The notes under the pieces: generated by a model
What the model was told of the DNA's origin: nothing
The model's input: only the letters and a program-made list of their open reading frames with translations
Databases searched by the model: none
NCBI GenBank assembly: GCA_015680685.1
Contig: MNCI01028319.1
Span: 7,547-71,546, forward strand
DNA length: 64,000 nucleotides
Direction of reading: 5' to 3'
Origin: Gnetum montanum
Taxonomy: Eukaryota > Streptophyta > Gnetopsida > Gnetales > Gnetaceae
Shown: one piece after another, positions 10,980 to 22,669 of the stretch
Position numbering within the stretch: the stretch's first letter is position 1
How the letters are laid out: every line of letters starts with the position of its first letter
Program-made: the position numbers and the translations under genes

Positions 10980-11420
10980 TCAAATCTTTGGAGCTTTCTT
11001 CGAACCAAAGACCACACTTAACACACATAATTTTATTGACTCATGTCATTACCAATTGGATCAATGTTGGCCATCTTCCTAGGAAATTCTATGATACTAG
11101 GAGTCCTCTTATATATTTACAAATCGCTGGGAATGAGCCCTATAAAGCTCTTTTGGATTCAAGTTCTAGTGTCAACTTTATCTCTCAAGAAATGTACAAA
11201 GCCTAGAACCTACCTCTACTAAAAAAGAGTAACATTCGTTTAGAGCTAACCAACTAGTCCATCACTATCCCATTAGGACTAGTGGAGGACATTGTCACCA
11301 CTATTTATTGATGGTCGTATCTAGCCAATTTTCTAGTGATTCAAGTCAACAACTGCAAGGGGAACTTCCCAATCATTGTGGGAAGAGCATGGCTAAGCAC
11401 AATTGATGCATGCCTAGAAA
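10980..11420 (+). pseudogene. Athila-like aspartic protease, decayed
   Basis: The block ALLDSSSSVNFISQEMYKA (about 11145-11206) corresponds to the retroviral-type protease active site. In plant Athila it reads roughly LLDLGASVN, with the aspartate catalytic. Here Asp is kept but the following G is S, so activity is doubtful. Upstream is SNWI-like N-terminal sequence; downstream, in another frame, come LVEDIVTTI and NFPIIVGRAWLSTIDA, matching the protease C-terminal 'PIILGRPFL' strand. The enzyme would cut the Gag-Pol polyprotein inside the particle. Confidence 0.72.
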
Positions 11421-11788
11421 TACATGATCTTTCCCTAGAAATATAAAAGGATAATATGTTTGGAAATATTGAGAAAAAGAAAGTTCCATGCATCGCATAC
11501 AGTGACACAGGGTGCAACTGCGTGCAGAAGGCCTAGTTTGTACAACATTTAACATTGCCTACATGCAATCAGTGTGCACAAATAAATAACATACAAAGAT
11601 GCCTATATAAAGTAGCCACAAGATACAAAGGCACCTAGTGGCTAAAAGCTAACCAAGAGAGTAACTCAACTATATGCATGGAACTAACTAATAGCTTAAC
11701 TTGCACCTACATCGATAGCATAGACACATTAGAGTAAGTCAATCGCCAACTTCCAATTCCTAACATTGAAAATATCAATTGGGGGAAG

Positions 11789-13273
11789 TTGGAAATCCCT
11801 GACGAGTTCAAGCAACCCGCCAATATGGAGTATACATTTCTTAAGAATGGAAAATTGGTAATCATTAACACTAAGCTCACTCCTCAACAAAAAGAAAGAC
11901 TGCTAAAAATGGTAAACAAATGGTTGAAAGCCTTTACTTGGTCATATCTTGAATTAACTGGAATAGATCCTAGGATATGCCAACATAGAATTTACACTAA
12001 TCCCTCCATGAAACTTCGACAATTATCATAGAGGCAATTAAACCCAAAGCTGAAGCAAGTGGTTAAAGAAGAAATTGAACAACTTCTAAAAGCTAGGTTC
12101 ATTTACCCCATTACTGATACTGAATGGGTTAGTCCCTTAGTCATTGTGCCTAAAAAGGAAGGTAAATCGAGGGTGTGTATAGACTTTAGGCTACTGAACA
12201 TGGCAACATTCAAAGACCACTTCCCATTGCCATTCGTCGATTAAGTCTTAGATACCATTGCAAGGCATTTCTACCATAGTTTTCTGGATGGTTACAGTGG
12301 ATACAATCAAATTCAAATAGCACCAGAAGACCAAGACAAGACTACATTCATGAGTCCTTGGGGGACATTTGCATATAGGCATATGCTATTTGATTTGTGC
12401 CATGCTCCTGCAACATTTCAACACTTGGTTCTAAGTTTCTTTTAGCAGCAAATATGGAATGGTGTGGAGGTCTTTATGGACAATTTCTCCACCTACAGAG
12501 TAGACTTTGAACAAGCATTGGACCAATTAGATAAAATACTCAATCAATGTGTCAAAACCAATTTAAGGCATGATTGGCAAAAAAGCCATTTAATGGTCAA
12601 AAAAGGTGTAGTATTAGGGCATAAGATTTCACAAATAAGGATAAAGGTAGATCTTAAAAAGATTAAGTTCATCCAAGGAATCACTTGTTAACTCAAAATA
12701 GTAAAGGACATCTCATCATTCCTTGGACATACTAGCTATTATAGATGCTTCATAGAGAAAATTTCAAAGGTTGCAAAACAATTAGTAGAATTAATGAAAA
12801 AGGATGTATCTTTCGAATGGACCAAAGAGTGTGAACTAGCTTTCCAAACTTTAAAATAGAAGCTTGTAGAAGCACTCATTCTACAAGCTCCTGACTGGTG
12901 TAGACTGTTCCATATAATGACTGATGCATCCAACATTGCGTTAGGAGCTGTACTTACATAGTTAGATGATCAAAAATGTCCCTACTACATTCACTATGCA
13001 AGTCGAAGTATTGTTGGTGCACAACTCAACTACACCACAACTGAAAAAGAGTTAATGGTTGTGGTGTTTGCACTACAAAAATTTAGGCACTATGTATTGG
13101 GCTATAAGATATTTGTACACATGGATCATAGTGTAATATGGTTCCTAATGAATAAACCAATGGTGATCCCTCGCATCATACAGTGGCTCATGGTCTTACA
13201 AGAGTTCAACCTTACAATGATCGATTGTAAAGGCATTGAGAATGTTGTTGCTGATCATTTATCTCGGTTATGA
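11789..13273 (+). pseudogene. Athila-like reverse transcriptase and RNase H, decayed
   Basis: RT fingers and palm: EEIEQLLKARFIYPI, WVSPLVIVPKKEGKSRVCI and DFRLLNMATFKDHFPLPF (12059-12244), then after a TAA, FLDGYSGYNQIQIAPEDQ and TTFMSPWGTFAY. The catalytic motif at 12473-12484 reads FMDN where an active enzyme needs FMDD, so the second aspartate is lost. The connection follows (FLGHTSYYRCFI), then RNase H with MTDASNIALGAVL near 12918, YTTTEKELMVVVFAL, and the terminal ENVVADHLSRL at 13240-13273. About eight stops occur; several TAG codons replace conserved Q. RT/RNase H copies element RNA to DNA. Confidence 0.88.
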
Positions 13274-13299
13274 TAGGACAATAAAGAGGATGAATATCC

Positions 13300-14580
13300 A
13301 ATTTCTGATCATTTTCCCAATGAACTTCTTTTTGCAGGTGTAATAAAGAATCAATTAACCATAGAGACAAATTGGTATAGTAGCATTCTTACCTATCTTC
13401 TCACACAAGAAACACCACAAGGGTTAGACATTAAAAAGAAACAATAGTTTCTTCATCGAGCCAAATATTTCATGGAAATCAATGGATAACTTCATAAAGT
13501 ATGTTCTGATGGCTTGGTCCAAAGGTTTGTTCCCAATGTAGATCAATTACGAGTTCTCTAAAATTCTGATGAGGGCCCTTGCCGGGGTCATAACACTGGG
13601 AGATGAACAGCTATTAAAATCTTTCTTACAGGATATTATTGGACTGCATTATTCTGGGACATTCATCATTTCATCCAATCTTATGAGCGCTGCCAACATG
13701 ATGAGGAAATGACTACTAGAATGGAGAGTCCGCAATAATGGATTCAACCCTTAGAACCCTTCGCCATATGGGGAATTGATTTTATGGAGCCTATTACACC
13801 AATGTCCAATGGAAAGACCTACATTATTGTTGCTATTGACTATTTTACAAAGCAAGCAGAAGCAACCACTGTTATGGATTGTACATCATCTATCTCTATA
13901 CAATTTGTTTAAAAAAAATCATAAATAGGTTTGGAGTGCCTCATGCACTTATTTTTGACAATGGTACACATTTTATAGGTGTGACTTTCCTACAATTGAT
14001 GCAACACTTAGGAGTTGAGCATAAGTGATTACACCATATTATCCTCAAGTGAATGGTCAAGTTGAAGTCACCAATAGGGAGATCACAAAAATATTAACAT
14101 AAATCATTAGCAAATAGAGGCAAAACTAGAGCACCAAACGGAATGATGCTCTATGGGCATATTGCTCAACATGGAAATTCCCTATAGGCTACTCTCCCTA
14201 TGAGTTAGTGTATGGTAAACTTCCCACACTTCCTATCCAAGCTGATTTCCGTACACTATCTACAGCATGTGACCTCAACCTTGACCTCAATCTAGCACAA
14301 AAAGAATGGTTGATGAACCTTAACTTGCTAGATGAAAATCGATTAGCTACCCTGTCATCCAAAGAACTACATAAGGCCTTTAACAAACAATGTCATGACC
14401 TAAGGATTAGGAAAGTCAAATACCAACCGAGAGATAAGGTTCTTTATTAGAATCCCACACATGTACCACAACAAACTAAATTTCAACCGTTGTGGTAAGG
14501 ACCTTATATCATTCATGAAACTTTTCCTTCAGGGGCCATGATGATTTATAAACCTAAAAGCTTGAATAAGAAATTACTTA
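13300..14580 (+). pseudogene. Athila-like integrase, decayed and frameshifted
   Basis: The N-terminal zinc-binding region is read near 13380-13720 (WYSSILTYLLTQETPQG, then VQRFVPN, GYYWTALFWDIHHF and CQHDEEM). The catalytic core begins with LEPFAIWGIDFMEPIT and YIIVAIDYFTKQAEA (13750-13870), supplying the first Asp of D,D-35-E. After a run of A (13910) the frame breaks; the second Asp region (FDNGTHF-like, 13955) and NGQVE-like region (14050) lie in other frames. The C-terminal part is at 14208-14450 (YGKLPTLPIQADFRTL, LLDENRLATL, RDKVLY). The family enzyme joins element DNA to the chromosome. Confidence 0.82.
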
Positions 14581-14589
14581 GCAACATCT

Positions 14590-16587
14590 AGCAAACCAAA
14601 CCATTCCATGAGCCTAAAACAGCCAGTACTAATACTACCTCTATTGGTGGACAACTTTGCTCCTTATTTCAAATTGCCTCCTTCCAACTCAGTCATGGGG
14701 GAGATGGACACCAATGCTAACCATTCTAAGCCCTCAGTTCTTTTGTCCTTTTTGTTTTACACATTTTTCATTTTTACTTATTTTTGTTTTACACCATCAT
14801 TAACATTTTTACTATTTCTTTTTCTATTACATTTTGTTTAAATTACTTTCACTCATCATCTAATAAGTGCTCATGATGGTGGATTGTACTATAATGGTGT
14901 TGATTGCTAATATTTGGCTTTTACCTTTGACTTTTAATATTGATACTAAGATATGGTTTCTTTTGATGAAACAGGCAATGAGTCTACATCATCCATTCAT
15001 CCATTCAGCTCTATGGTCTCCCTTGATCTTGGAACTGTACTGTCCCTTTTTCTAAGTAAACGTATTAATGAATTGGTGGTTTGGTATTCTTCAAATCAAG
15101 GAAAGATTTAAATGGATTGAAAAGGGTGTAACTTCAAGGGGATTCGATACATTTGTGTTGGCTACTCTCTTGGTTACTTGGATGTTTTTCATAAGTTTTT
15201 TGCCATTCTGCTATTGACCAATATTAGGAAGTTGACTAAATCAAATAAGTCTTTGCATGGTGTGGTTCTCACGAAAAAAAACTGGTGAGAATTCAAAGCA
15301 CATCCCTTAGACGTAATAAGAAAAATGGGCAACAAGCACTGGTTATGGCACTAGAAAGACATGTTACCCATGCCTAAAGGTTTCCTCTAACTAAGGCCCT
15401 TTCTCACTTCTTGCTTCACTATCTTTCTCTTGCTAGAATGGCAATGGCTCTGTGGATGCATTCTAGTTACTTTTGGAGGATAGGTTGGTCAAGTGTGTTG
15501 ATGCGAGGTCACTAGATGTGGTTAGTTTTGATCTAGATTTGGAATGAATTCTATTAAGTCACCTTAACCACATAATACACAAGGGACTTTACACAACCTT
15601 GATCTTGGGATTCCATTCCATTCTCTCTTCTCTTCCAAATTTCTTTCCATATTCAACCTCATTGCCAATTTTATGATCAGTCTATATCTTGGTTGCTGCA
15701 TTATTATTCTTTGGTAAACTCTTGTGGATAAGTCCTTAACCATTGTTTCCATATGTCATTCCTAGAGCCTACGGCCTCTTTAGTTTGTGGGTATGTTAGG
15801 GCATAAAGGGCATTAGCCTACTTTGGGGAGGATCCACTAACATTCCTTTTTAGAGCAATTGTTAAGTTCTTTTCCTTAAACATTTCCTACAATCAACCAT
15901 TTCCCATTTCAACCCATCCGGGACATCCAATTTTGTTTTATTGGCTTCATCGTTGTTATTTCTCTATTCATCCTTATTCTCTCATTTTCCATCTTATTGC
16001 TACCAAAGGTTCACTATTAGTCATGGGGGCCCTGTCACAAAATTTTCCATTCCTTTACTTGGCTCACCCCTACACCTTCGGTAGTCACCAGTGATAAGCC
16101 TCTAACCTAGTATCTACCATACCCACAACCTAGCCAATATGCTTAATAACAAGGCAAGGTATCAATCACATTATATTATATCTATCCTTGCTAATTCGTG
16201 ACTATGTTGTGTGTGTAGATGGAATCACATGAAAAATGGACTAGGATAGGAGGGAACACTCAAGATGGACTGGAGCTAAAGCAGTTATGCAACGAACATG
16301 CATGATATGGCCATGGATGAACAATGGTGTGCACAGTCTTGACATCGGTAGCAACATGCCTCATTTTATTTTCTCTCTCTTCAAGCTATTAAATAAAGGT
16401 CTAGATGTCATCTATGTATGGTGTTCACCACAATGGGTATGAACACCAATGTTGTAATATGTTTGTTGATATGTTCACCGAGCACTTTGAGTTTATCATT
16501 CCATGTCACTGTCAGATTGTCGTACGGTCAATAATCCCATACCTTCCCAATATTTTTCAAGGAACTCGAGGACGAGTTTTCATTTAG
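14590..16587 (+). other. Non-coding 3' tract of element C between integrase and PPT
   Basis: No open frame longer than ~75 codons with recognisable content is present. The tract opens with an internal purine tract TCATGGGGGAGATG (14693-14706) that resembles the terminal PPT. It then has a long T-rich stretch and, at 15347-15381, a block shared almost word for word with elements E and G. Just before the PPT is CTCGAGGACGAGTTTTC (16565-16581), a sequence widely kept at this position in plant Athila/Tat elements. In angiosperm Athila this tract may hold an extra ORF; here it is absent or erased. Confidence 0.7.
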
Positions 16588-16598
16588 TTGTGGGGGTA
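16588..16598 (+). promoter_or_regulatory. Polypurine tract of element C
   Basis: TTGTGGGGGTA immediately precedes the 3' LTR start (TGATGAACC at 16599). Plus-strand DNA synthesis would start here. Element E has ATCATGGGGGTA in the same place. Confidence 0.85.
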
Positions 16599-17444
16599 TG
16601 ATGAACCATAATATTGGGACCACGATATTGGATCCATGATATCAGGTCCATGATAGCGAAGCCTACCAAGCGATATTGAACATCCGATATCGAAACTTGT
16701 CTCACTACCTATAAATAAGAGGCAAGTGCACTTGGTTTTGGCATTAGTTTCTTAGTTCCTTACCTGAACTCTTGCAATTTTTCCTTTCCAGAGTTAGAAT
16801 TATTTCTTCTGAGTGCCCGCAGTAGGAGTCATAAAGTGAATAGATCTTTATTCAAGCATTGTATACCTAAGCACACCTTGTGTCTAGAAATAAAGACAAA
16901 CTTTGTGATAAACCTTGCAACATTGAGAATAGCTTATTTATTTCTTTTAATGTTATTTATAGTTATTTAATTCTTTCATTAGTTAATTGATGTTGCTTTT
17001 ATTGATTCATTAATTTTCACATGTAAGCACACTTAGTACGACCACTTCGAGCATACGTGGAACACTTGGTAACCCAGTAACGATTAGCGTTTGGTAATCC
17101 CATTACTGTTACATTGGTTCAAGATGTGTATGGAGAGTGGGAACGGATGCTGGTGTTAGGACTAGCTAGAACCTAGCAGATTAGTTAAATTAAATTGGTT
17201 ACTTAATTATTTCACTTCTCCCTTTTAGCACCAAGACATAACCATAATAATCATAAAAATCATATACCTCAAGTTTACTTAACCATACAATTGTGCCATA
17301 TGAGTAAGCTTGGGAAGACAATGATCGCCTAACCCATCCTTGTTTTGTGAAGGCACATAAGCACTTAGTCCTTGGAGTTCGACCAGATCACACGTAGCTC
17401 TCATATTCATATGGTTGAGCATAGGGGTACCTCGCTTCTCATCA
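16599..17444 (+). repeat. 3' LTR of element C (846 bp)
   Basis: Homologous to 7566-8394 from TGATGAACCA to ...TACCTCGCTTCTCATCA. The two LTRs differ at many sites (e.g. CGATATC/CAATATC changes and small indels), so the insertion is old. TATA region CTATAAATAAGAGG is at ~16710-16723. Confidence 0.92.
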
Positions 17445-17449
17445 CATAT
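17445..17449. other. Right target-site duplication (CATAT) of element C
   Basis: Exact match to 7561-7565. After it the copia gag sequence resumes. Confidence 0.9.
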
Positions 17450-18100
17450 CAAAAGATGTTTCTAATCTAGTTTATGGTATGTAGACAATAGTTAGAATAT
17501 GAAAATATTTATATCAAATGTTCGGATGTTTGGATAAATAGAAAATGAACTATGTATTCATTATATTACAAAAGCTGAAGATGCAATTATACTAAAATCT
17601 AATTGATTGTGTAAAATAAATGAGATCAATAATCATAGAATTGGAATGTGGAGGAGAAGATGTTTTAGATGATGAATTAATGAGTTACCTTTTCCAAGCC
17701 TTAATAGAAAAGTATAGATAGTATACATTAGCCTTGGATGTTGTAGGGGAAAGACAAGAATTTTCTACACTTATTACAAGATTGAAATTATAAGAAACAA
17801 AGAAGTAATTGGATGAGAAACCATAAAATATATAACAAGTTATGTACCCATTGAGAAAAAATCAAAGAATAAATTAAAAATATAATGTATAAGTTGACAA
17901 AAAAATAAATCAAAGACCTCAAAATCAAAATGATAAGAATGATCGAAGATCATGTTTTATCTATGGAAAATATGGACATGAATTTAAAGGGTGTTGGTTT
18001 AACTTAAGAAACCCTCAAAACTTAGCTATACAAAGAAAGATTATTATGAGGAAGATGATGCAACAATGACGAGGACATTAACCCACTTCTTTGATATATT
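17450..18100 (+). pseudogene. Copia gag, 3' part with degenerate zinc knuckle
   Basis: Continuation of the copia gag split by element C. DDELMSYLFQALIEKY and TLALDVVGERQEFSTLITRL (about 17660-17790) match the copia gag helix region in which intermolecular spacing of leucines is conserved. A CCHC knuckle follows at 17953-17997 as CFIYGKYGHEFKGC, with the second cysteine changed to tyrosine. Stops and frameshifts are frequent. No protease, integrase or RT follows before the chromovirus LTR, so this copia was either gag-only or lost its pol. Confidence 0.65.
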
Positions 18101-18385
18101 TTATATTCTAAATGTTTATAAGAGTCACAAGAATCATGTGTATATTTTTATATCTTTTCTTTAAATTATTTGTATGATTTTTCATGATTGGAAAGACAAC
18201 TGCGAGCTCACTGTGATTTGTAGAAGATTGTATTCTACTACAGTTAGTTGTCAATATATTATTTGTAATTTTCAAATAAGTTTAAGATTATTGTGGACAT
18301 AGAAGCCTTTAATCTTAGAATGCAAGTGGTAGTTGAACATAGTTAGATCATAGTTTGAAGATAAATAATGATTGATTTTTGAAGG
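18101..18385. other. Unassigned AT-rich stretch between copia gag and chromovirus LTR
   Basis: AT-rich sequence without recognisable coding content. It may be the rest of the copia element, but the expected second TGTTAAAA...TTTTAACA LTR was not found here. Confidence 0.4.
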
Positions 18386-21300
18386 TTTACAATAACACCC
18401 TACTAATGAGGTTTAGGCTAGAAAAATATTACTTATATAAATATGTAAAAAAATAAAACACTGCTTACTAAAACTAAATGGATGCTAAGAAAAACTTAAT
18501 AGATAAAGTAGTATGCATTCATAGGTACATAGCAATAAGATAAAATATGTAGTAAAATGTAAAATAGGATAGAAACATGATAATAACCCCATGCATGTCA
18601 TACCTAATTTATTTACTACCAAAGTAGGACATAACGTAACATATTTACCTAAGCCAAAAATTAATAATTTCAATGGTGTGAAAATACAATAGAAACTAAA
18701 TTATGAGATTAACAATCATAACATTAGAATGTAAATTATGATTCAATGAAACCAAATGAGGAAAATGTAAAGATCCAAATATAGTTACATCCAATAGGCA
18801 TTGGGCATAATCACTATTTAAACAAATTGAACCAACATGTGAAAAATGAAATGTAACATAACCAACATCTAAGATCTACATTGAAAATAGGCAAAAAATA
18901 ATAATACAAGTTCCATAACCAATACAAAATCTACAATTCTAGCTAAACATTACAACATAGAATCCAACTTAATCTAAAAGCATAATGTTAATTAAATATT
19001 TTTAAAATGAATCAATCATCAGTAGCATCCTCTAAGTCCTCCTTATCTATGATAACATATTCACTTGAAAGTCACACAAACTAAGGAAATTAATCCTAAG
19101 ACTAAGTAGGGTAAATAAAACTAATAAACACTTCATTATGGATTTGTTTGAAGGCATCAAGTAGCCAGATGGTCAAACACATGGTTAAGCTACAACCAAA
19201 TCTAGTAGACAAAATATAAATCAAGCTAATACATCAAATAAATAGAACTTAAATAGAGAATCAAAACAATCAAAGAGAATCCACCACCATCCACTAGCCC
19301 AATAATTGAACAAATTGTAGAGTCTATAACCCAAATTTTGGTAGATGTTTGATGAGTCTAAAGCCCACATAATGATGAGTCTAAAACTCATACATCAAAT
19401 GCTTGGTAAGTTTGAAACCCACATATTTCAAATTAGCCAAACCCAAACAATTATCAAACCAATAGATAACAAATTCATAAACATATCTATGGGTGATGAA
19501 AATAATGAACCTAAAGATCCAAGAGATTTGGAAATTTCAAACTAAGGATTAGTGAGTCAAGATCTCATATGGAACATGGAGTTGATAAATTTAAAACTCA
19601 TAATTTTGAATGATTGGTGAGCCTAAATCTCACATTTATGAAATCAAAGGTTGGTGAGCCTAAATCTCACATTTTTCAAAACATGCCAGAAGATAAAACT
19701 AAGTTTCTAAATCAACATGTTAATAAATGTTGCTAAACTAGAAGCTCTGATATATTAAATAAGGGTAAAACCCACCCTATAAGTGTAGATGAATGTATGA
19801 AAAATACTAAAATATTACCAAGGATAAATATAATGTTTTCATTACCATTCTAGGCTCCTATAGTTATTGAAACACCAAAAGTTATTAGGCATTCCAAGAG
19901 CTCTAAAAAGGCAATTTTTAGCTAATTTCATAATTTTCCATTGCTTGATGTCTAGAGGTCACTTTACAAATGTTTCCTGGATTTTCATGCTAATTTTGAA
20001 AATGTTGATGTCATTCATCATGACCTCATGACTAGTTTGCAACACATTAATGAGGGGTCCTTGAGGTCCATGTTATGATACTTAATGATTTTTCTGTCTA
20101 TATTAACATCATCTAGATTCATCTTAGGGGCAAGAAATATGAAAAATAGGTTGAAACCTTAGATCTATATGGTAAAATTCAAAACAAAGACAACGTATGG
20201 TTCAAAATAGTAAAACTGTGGTCAAACTTGATCAAAGCATTAACTGCATTCTATGCATGATGATAGATCTTAAAAGTATCCTAATTATAAAAAATAATAT
20301 TAATATAATCAAATCTAAAAATTTAGGCAAATCAACATAGATTTGTTGAACAAGAGCCAAACAAGATGCACACTAAATAAAAAACAAAAACCAAAGGAGT
20401 AAAATGCCAAATTACCCTACCTAGAATTAATAGCATTGCAATAAAGTATCCTTATGAGGTCTCAATCTCCCTGATAGGCTTCAAATCGTAGGCAAAATGA
20501 TGAATCAATAATGGGATATAAGCGAGATTTGAAATGACATCTAGAAATATGGTTTACCATAGGATCTTGGTTGATAGTTTAGATTGAACTGGTTGTAGAT
20601 CTAAATCTAGCTAGCTTCTAGTCAATCTAGCACAATCTCTTTATTTGGCTCAATCTCCCAAATGTTAACAAGGTAAGGTAAAATGGTGCTCTCAAGAAAA
20701 ACTTGCTTGGTTTATAATCTCACAATGGTTTGGCAATGTTAGAGAGGACACTTTTATGGTTCAAAACTAAATTAAAAAAATTTTAATTTCTAAAAATATT
20801 TTTTAATCCTTTTCTAACATAATTTTATGTTTAGCAATGGCCTATTGAACATCTCTTATGAGAAAAGTTAATGGCTATGCCTAATCCTAAAGTAATAGCT
20901 CTAGCTAAGCCCAACTAATAATAAAGTCAGGGGTCCAAAAGCATAACTAACAAAATGTTGATTTGAAACCTTCTAAAAACATAATATTTTAACAAAATAA
21001 AATAAAATATATATAAAAATTATAAAAATATAATTTTATTCAAAAATAAAAATTACTCAAACAATCATACCAAACCAAAGTAGTATCCCTTGTGCCATTA
21101 AGCTAGCAAGTGCCTAATACTTGCTAACTTAAAACTTCAATAAAAGGGATCAGTGAGCATGTGCTAAAGTAAAAGGTAATCCAAAATATCAAATGTATTA
21201 AAAATATAGTAAAATATAAAAATTATAAAAATACTACCACATGACAAAAGTATTACAATTAACAAAATAAAAATAAAGCAAAAGGTAGCAATAACCTTAT

Positions 21301-21446
21301 AATATTAAAAAAATAACAAGACTAATAAAAATATACATACATCACAAAGCATAGTCAATATAACAAAGGGATCAATAAGCATATACATAGGTTAATAAAT
21401 AAAACATCAAATGTTCAAACTATAAACATATCTAGGAATGTTATAT
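18386..21446 (-). repeat. 3' LTR of the chromovirus (~3.06 kb)
   Basis: The inner end (21446) is set by the purine tract AAGGGGAGAAGAA on the minus strand. The outer end is where similarity to 33361 onward starts (CTAATGAGGTTTAGGCTAG versus CTAATTAGGCTTAGATTAG). Shared landmarks include ATAATAACCCCATG (18590 versus 33566) and ACCAAACCAAAGTAGTA (21070 versus 46024). Large LTRs of 2-3 kb are usual for Tekay/Del elements. Tandem words GTGAGCCTAAATCTCACAT repeat at about 19618 and 19656. Confidence 0.72.
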
Positions 21447-21462
21447 TCTTCTCCCCTTAAGA
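21447..21462 (-). promoter_or_regulatory. Polypurine tract of the chromovirus
   Basis: The minus strand reads TTAAGGGGAGAAGAA directly before the 3' LTR and after the last coding sequence, the standard PPT position. Confidence 0.65.
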
Positions 21463-21473
21463 ATCTTCCTTCT

Positions 21474-22100
21474 GGAAGATCTCTGAGTATATGGTATATA
21501 GATCTTTCTCCACTTCCCAAGTTTCTTTTTGTGCTTCATCTCTTTTCCAAATGACCTTAATCATCAAAATCGTCATAATTCTCAATCTTCTCTTTATCTT
21601 ATGATTAGTTTTAACTAGTCATTTTGTAAAATTGACATTAGGTAGGAGCTTTACAACTTACCAATCATCTTATAACTAGGATTTGCATCATACTTTATCA
21701 ACATGAAATATACCATAAATTGATTGCAAGTATTATGAAGGATCAAGATGATAGGCAACATCACTAATTTTATTCAAAATTGAAAAGGGACTAATGTAGC
21801 AAGAAGCTAACTTCCCTCTTCTACTAAATCTTATATTCAATTTCAATGGTAAAACATTGAGAAAAACATGATCACCAATGTTGAATGCTAATGGTTGTCT
21901 TTTGTTATTAGTATACTTAACATATTTATCTTATGCTACATATAGTATGTTTTTTATCACATTATTCTATTTTTAGTTTCATCAATGGTGTTTGTTCTAG
22001 TTTTCTATCTATTCTTGAAAGAATCCCAACAAAGAGGTGTATGACAAGGTCTACCATACAATACTTCATAAGGTGTTTCTTGCAAATCAATCTAATAGTT
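21474..22100 (-). pseudogene. Chromovirus integrase C-terminus and chromodomain
   Basis: On the minus strand the frame holds QETPYEVLYGRPCHTPLCWD next to the insertion point (22100), then RQPLAFNIGDHVFLNVLPL and GKLASCYISPFSIL (~21780-21900), matching the GPY/F region of chromovirus integrase. After YGIFHVDKV comes a ~45-residue chromodomain at 21620-21474 with RRLRIMTILMIKVIW, KETWEVEKDL and YSEIF. In the family the chromodomain guides integration to marked chromatin. The frame contains several stops. The catalytic core lies at 30121-30640 on the far side of element E; about 25 residues between the halves are missing. Confidence 0.8.
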
Positions 22101-22529
22101 ATCTTACGCTTGGTAATCCCAGTGGTAGTCGTGCACGATGTGTACCCAGTAGCGTACCTAGGATCTACGCTTGGTAATCCCAGTGGTAGTTGTGCACGAG
22201 GTCTAAGATGTGTATGGATGATTGAGGAATGAATGCTCATCGCACTTAGGCTAGCTGAGATTCTCTCTCACCCTTCTCTCCTAGCTTAGTTAATATTATC
22301 TTCCATTTCCTTCAGGAGTAGCATTAGCATAGGAACACATCATGCACCTCACTCTGGACTAAACCATACGTGACAAAGTTAACACTAGTCCAAGTGGGAA
22401 GATAGCGAACTGTGACCTAAGGATAACTATCTAGATACCACAACTAGTCCGTTTGCAGAGTCCAACTGGATCGTCCATGAAACGCTTGTATTCATATGGT
22501 TGAGTGTAGGGGTACCTCACCACTCATCA
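22101..22529 (+). repeat. 5' LTR of element E, truncated at its left end
   Basis: Homologous to the last ~430 bp of the 3' LTR (from about 29750), ending TACCTCACCACTCATCA. The U3 with TATA box is missing, so this LTR cannot start transcription. A ~34-bp segment (TACGCTTGGTAATCCCAGTG...GTGCACGA) is duplicated at 22105-22138 and 22167-22200. Confidence 0.85.
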
Positions 22530-22530
22530 T

Positions 22531-22548
22531 TGGCATCGTTGTCGGGGA
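22531..22548 (+). promoter_or_regulatory. Primer-binding site of element E
   Basis: TGGCATCGTTGTCGGGGA follows the LTR end by 1 bp and differs from the Athila consensus TGGCGCCGTTGCCGGGGA at three positions. Confidence 0.85.
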
Positions 22549-22669
22549 TGGTGTTAGTTATCTAGATTAGTTATATCATACAAGGTCACTATAAAGGAAT
22601 TAACAATATACCTTTTAGAAAGAAGTAATTATAAAAGTCACATATAAATTCACACACAATTGCACAACC

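Larger units (their letters stand above)
7566..17444 (+). mobile_element. Complete Athila-like Ty3/gypsy retrotransposon (9879 bp), degenerate
   Basis: All structural parts are present in order: 5' LTR, PBS, gag, protease, RT, RNase H, integrase, a ~2 kb non-coding 3' tract, PPT, 3' LTR, flanked by perfect CATAT duplications. Athila affinity is supported by the CX2CX3HX3-4C gag knuckle, the protease motif in the D-x-x-S-V-N style, the RT motif FMDNFS (Athila usually FMDDFSVYG), the integrase words KTAxKIF...GYYW and WGIDFM, and the TGGCG-type primer site. The coding part carries many stops and several frameshifts, so the copy cannot encode a working polyprotein. It sits inside the gag of a short-LTR copia element. 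Confidence 0.93.
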
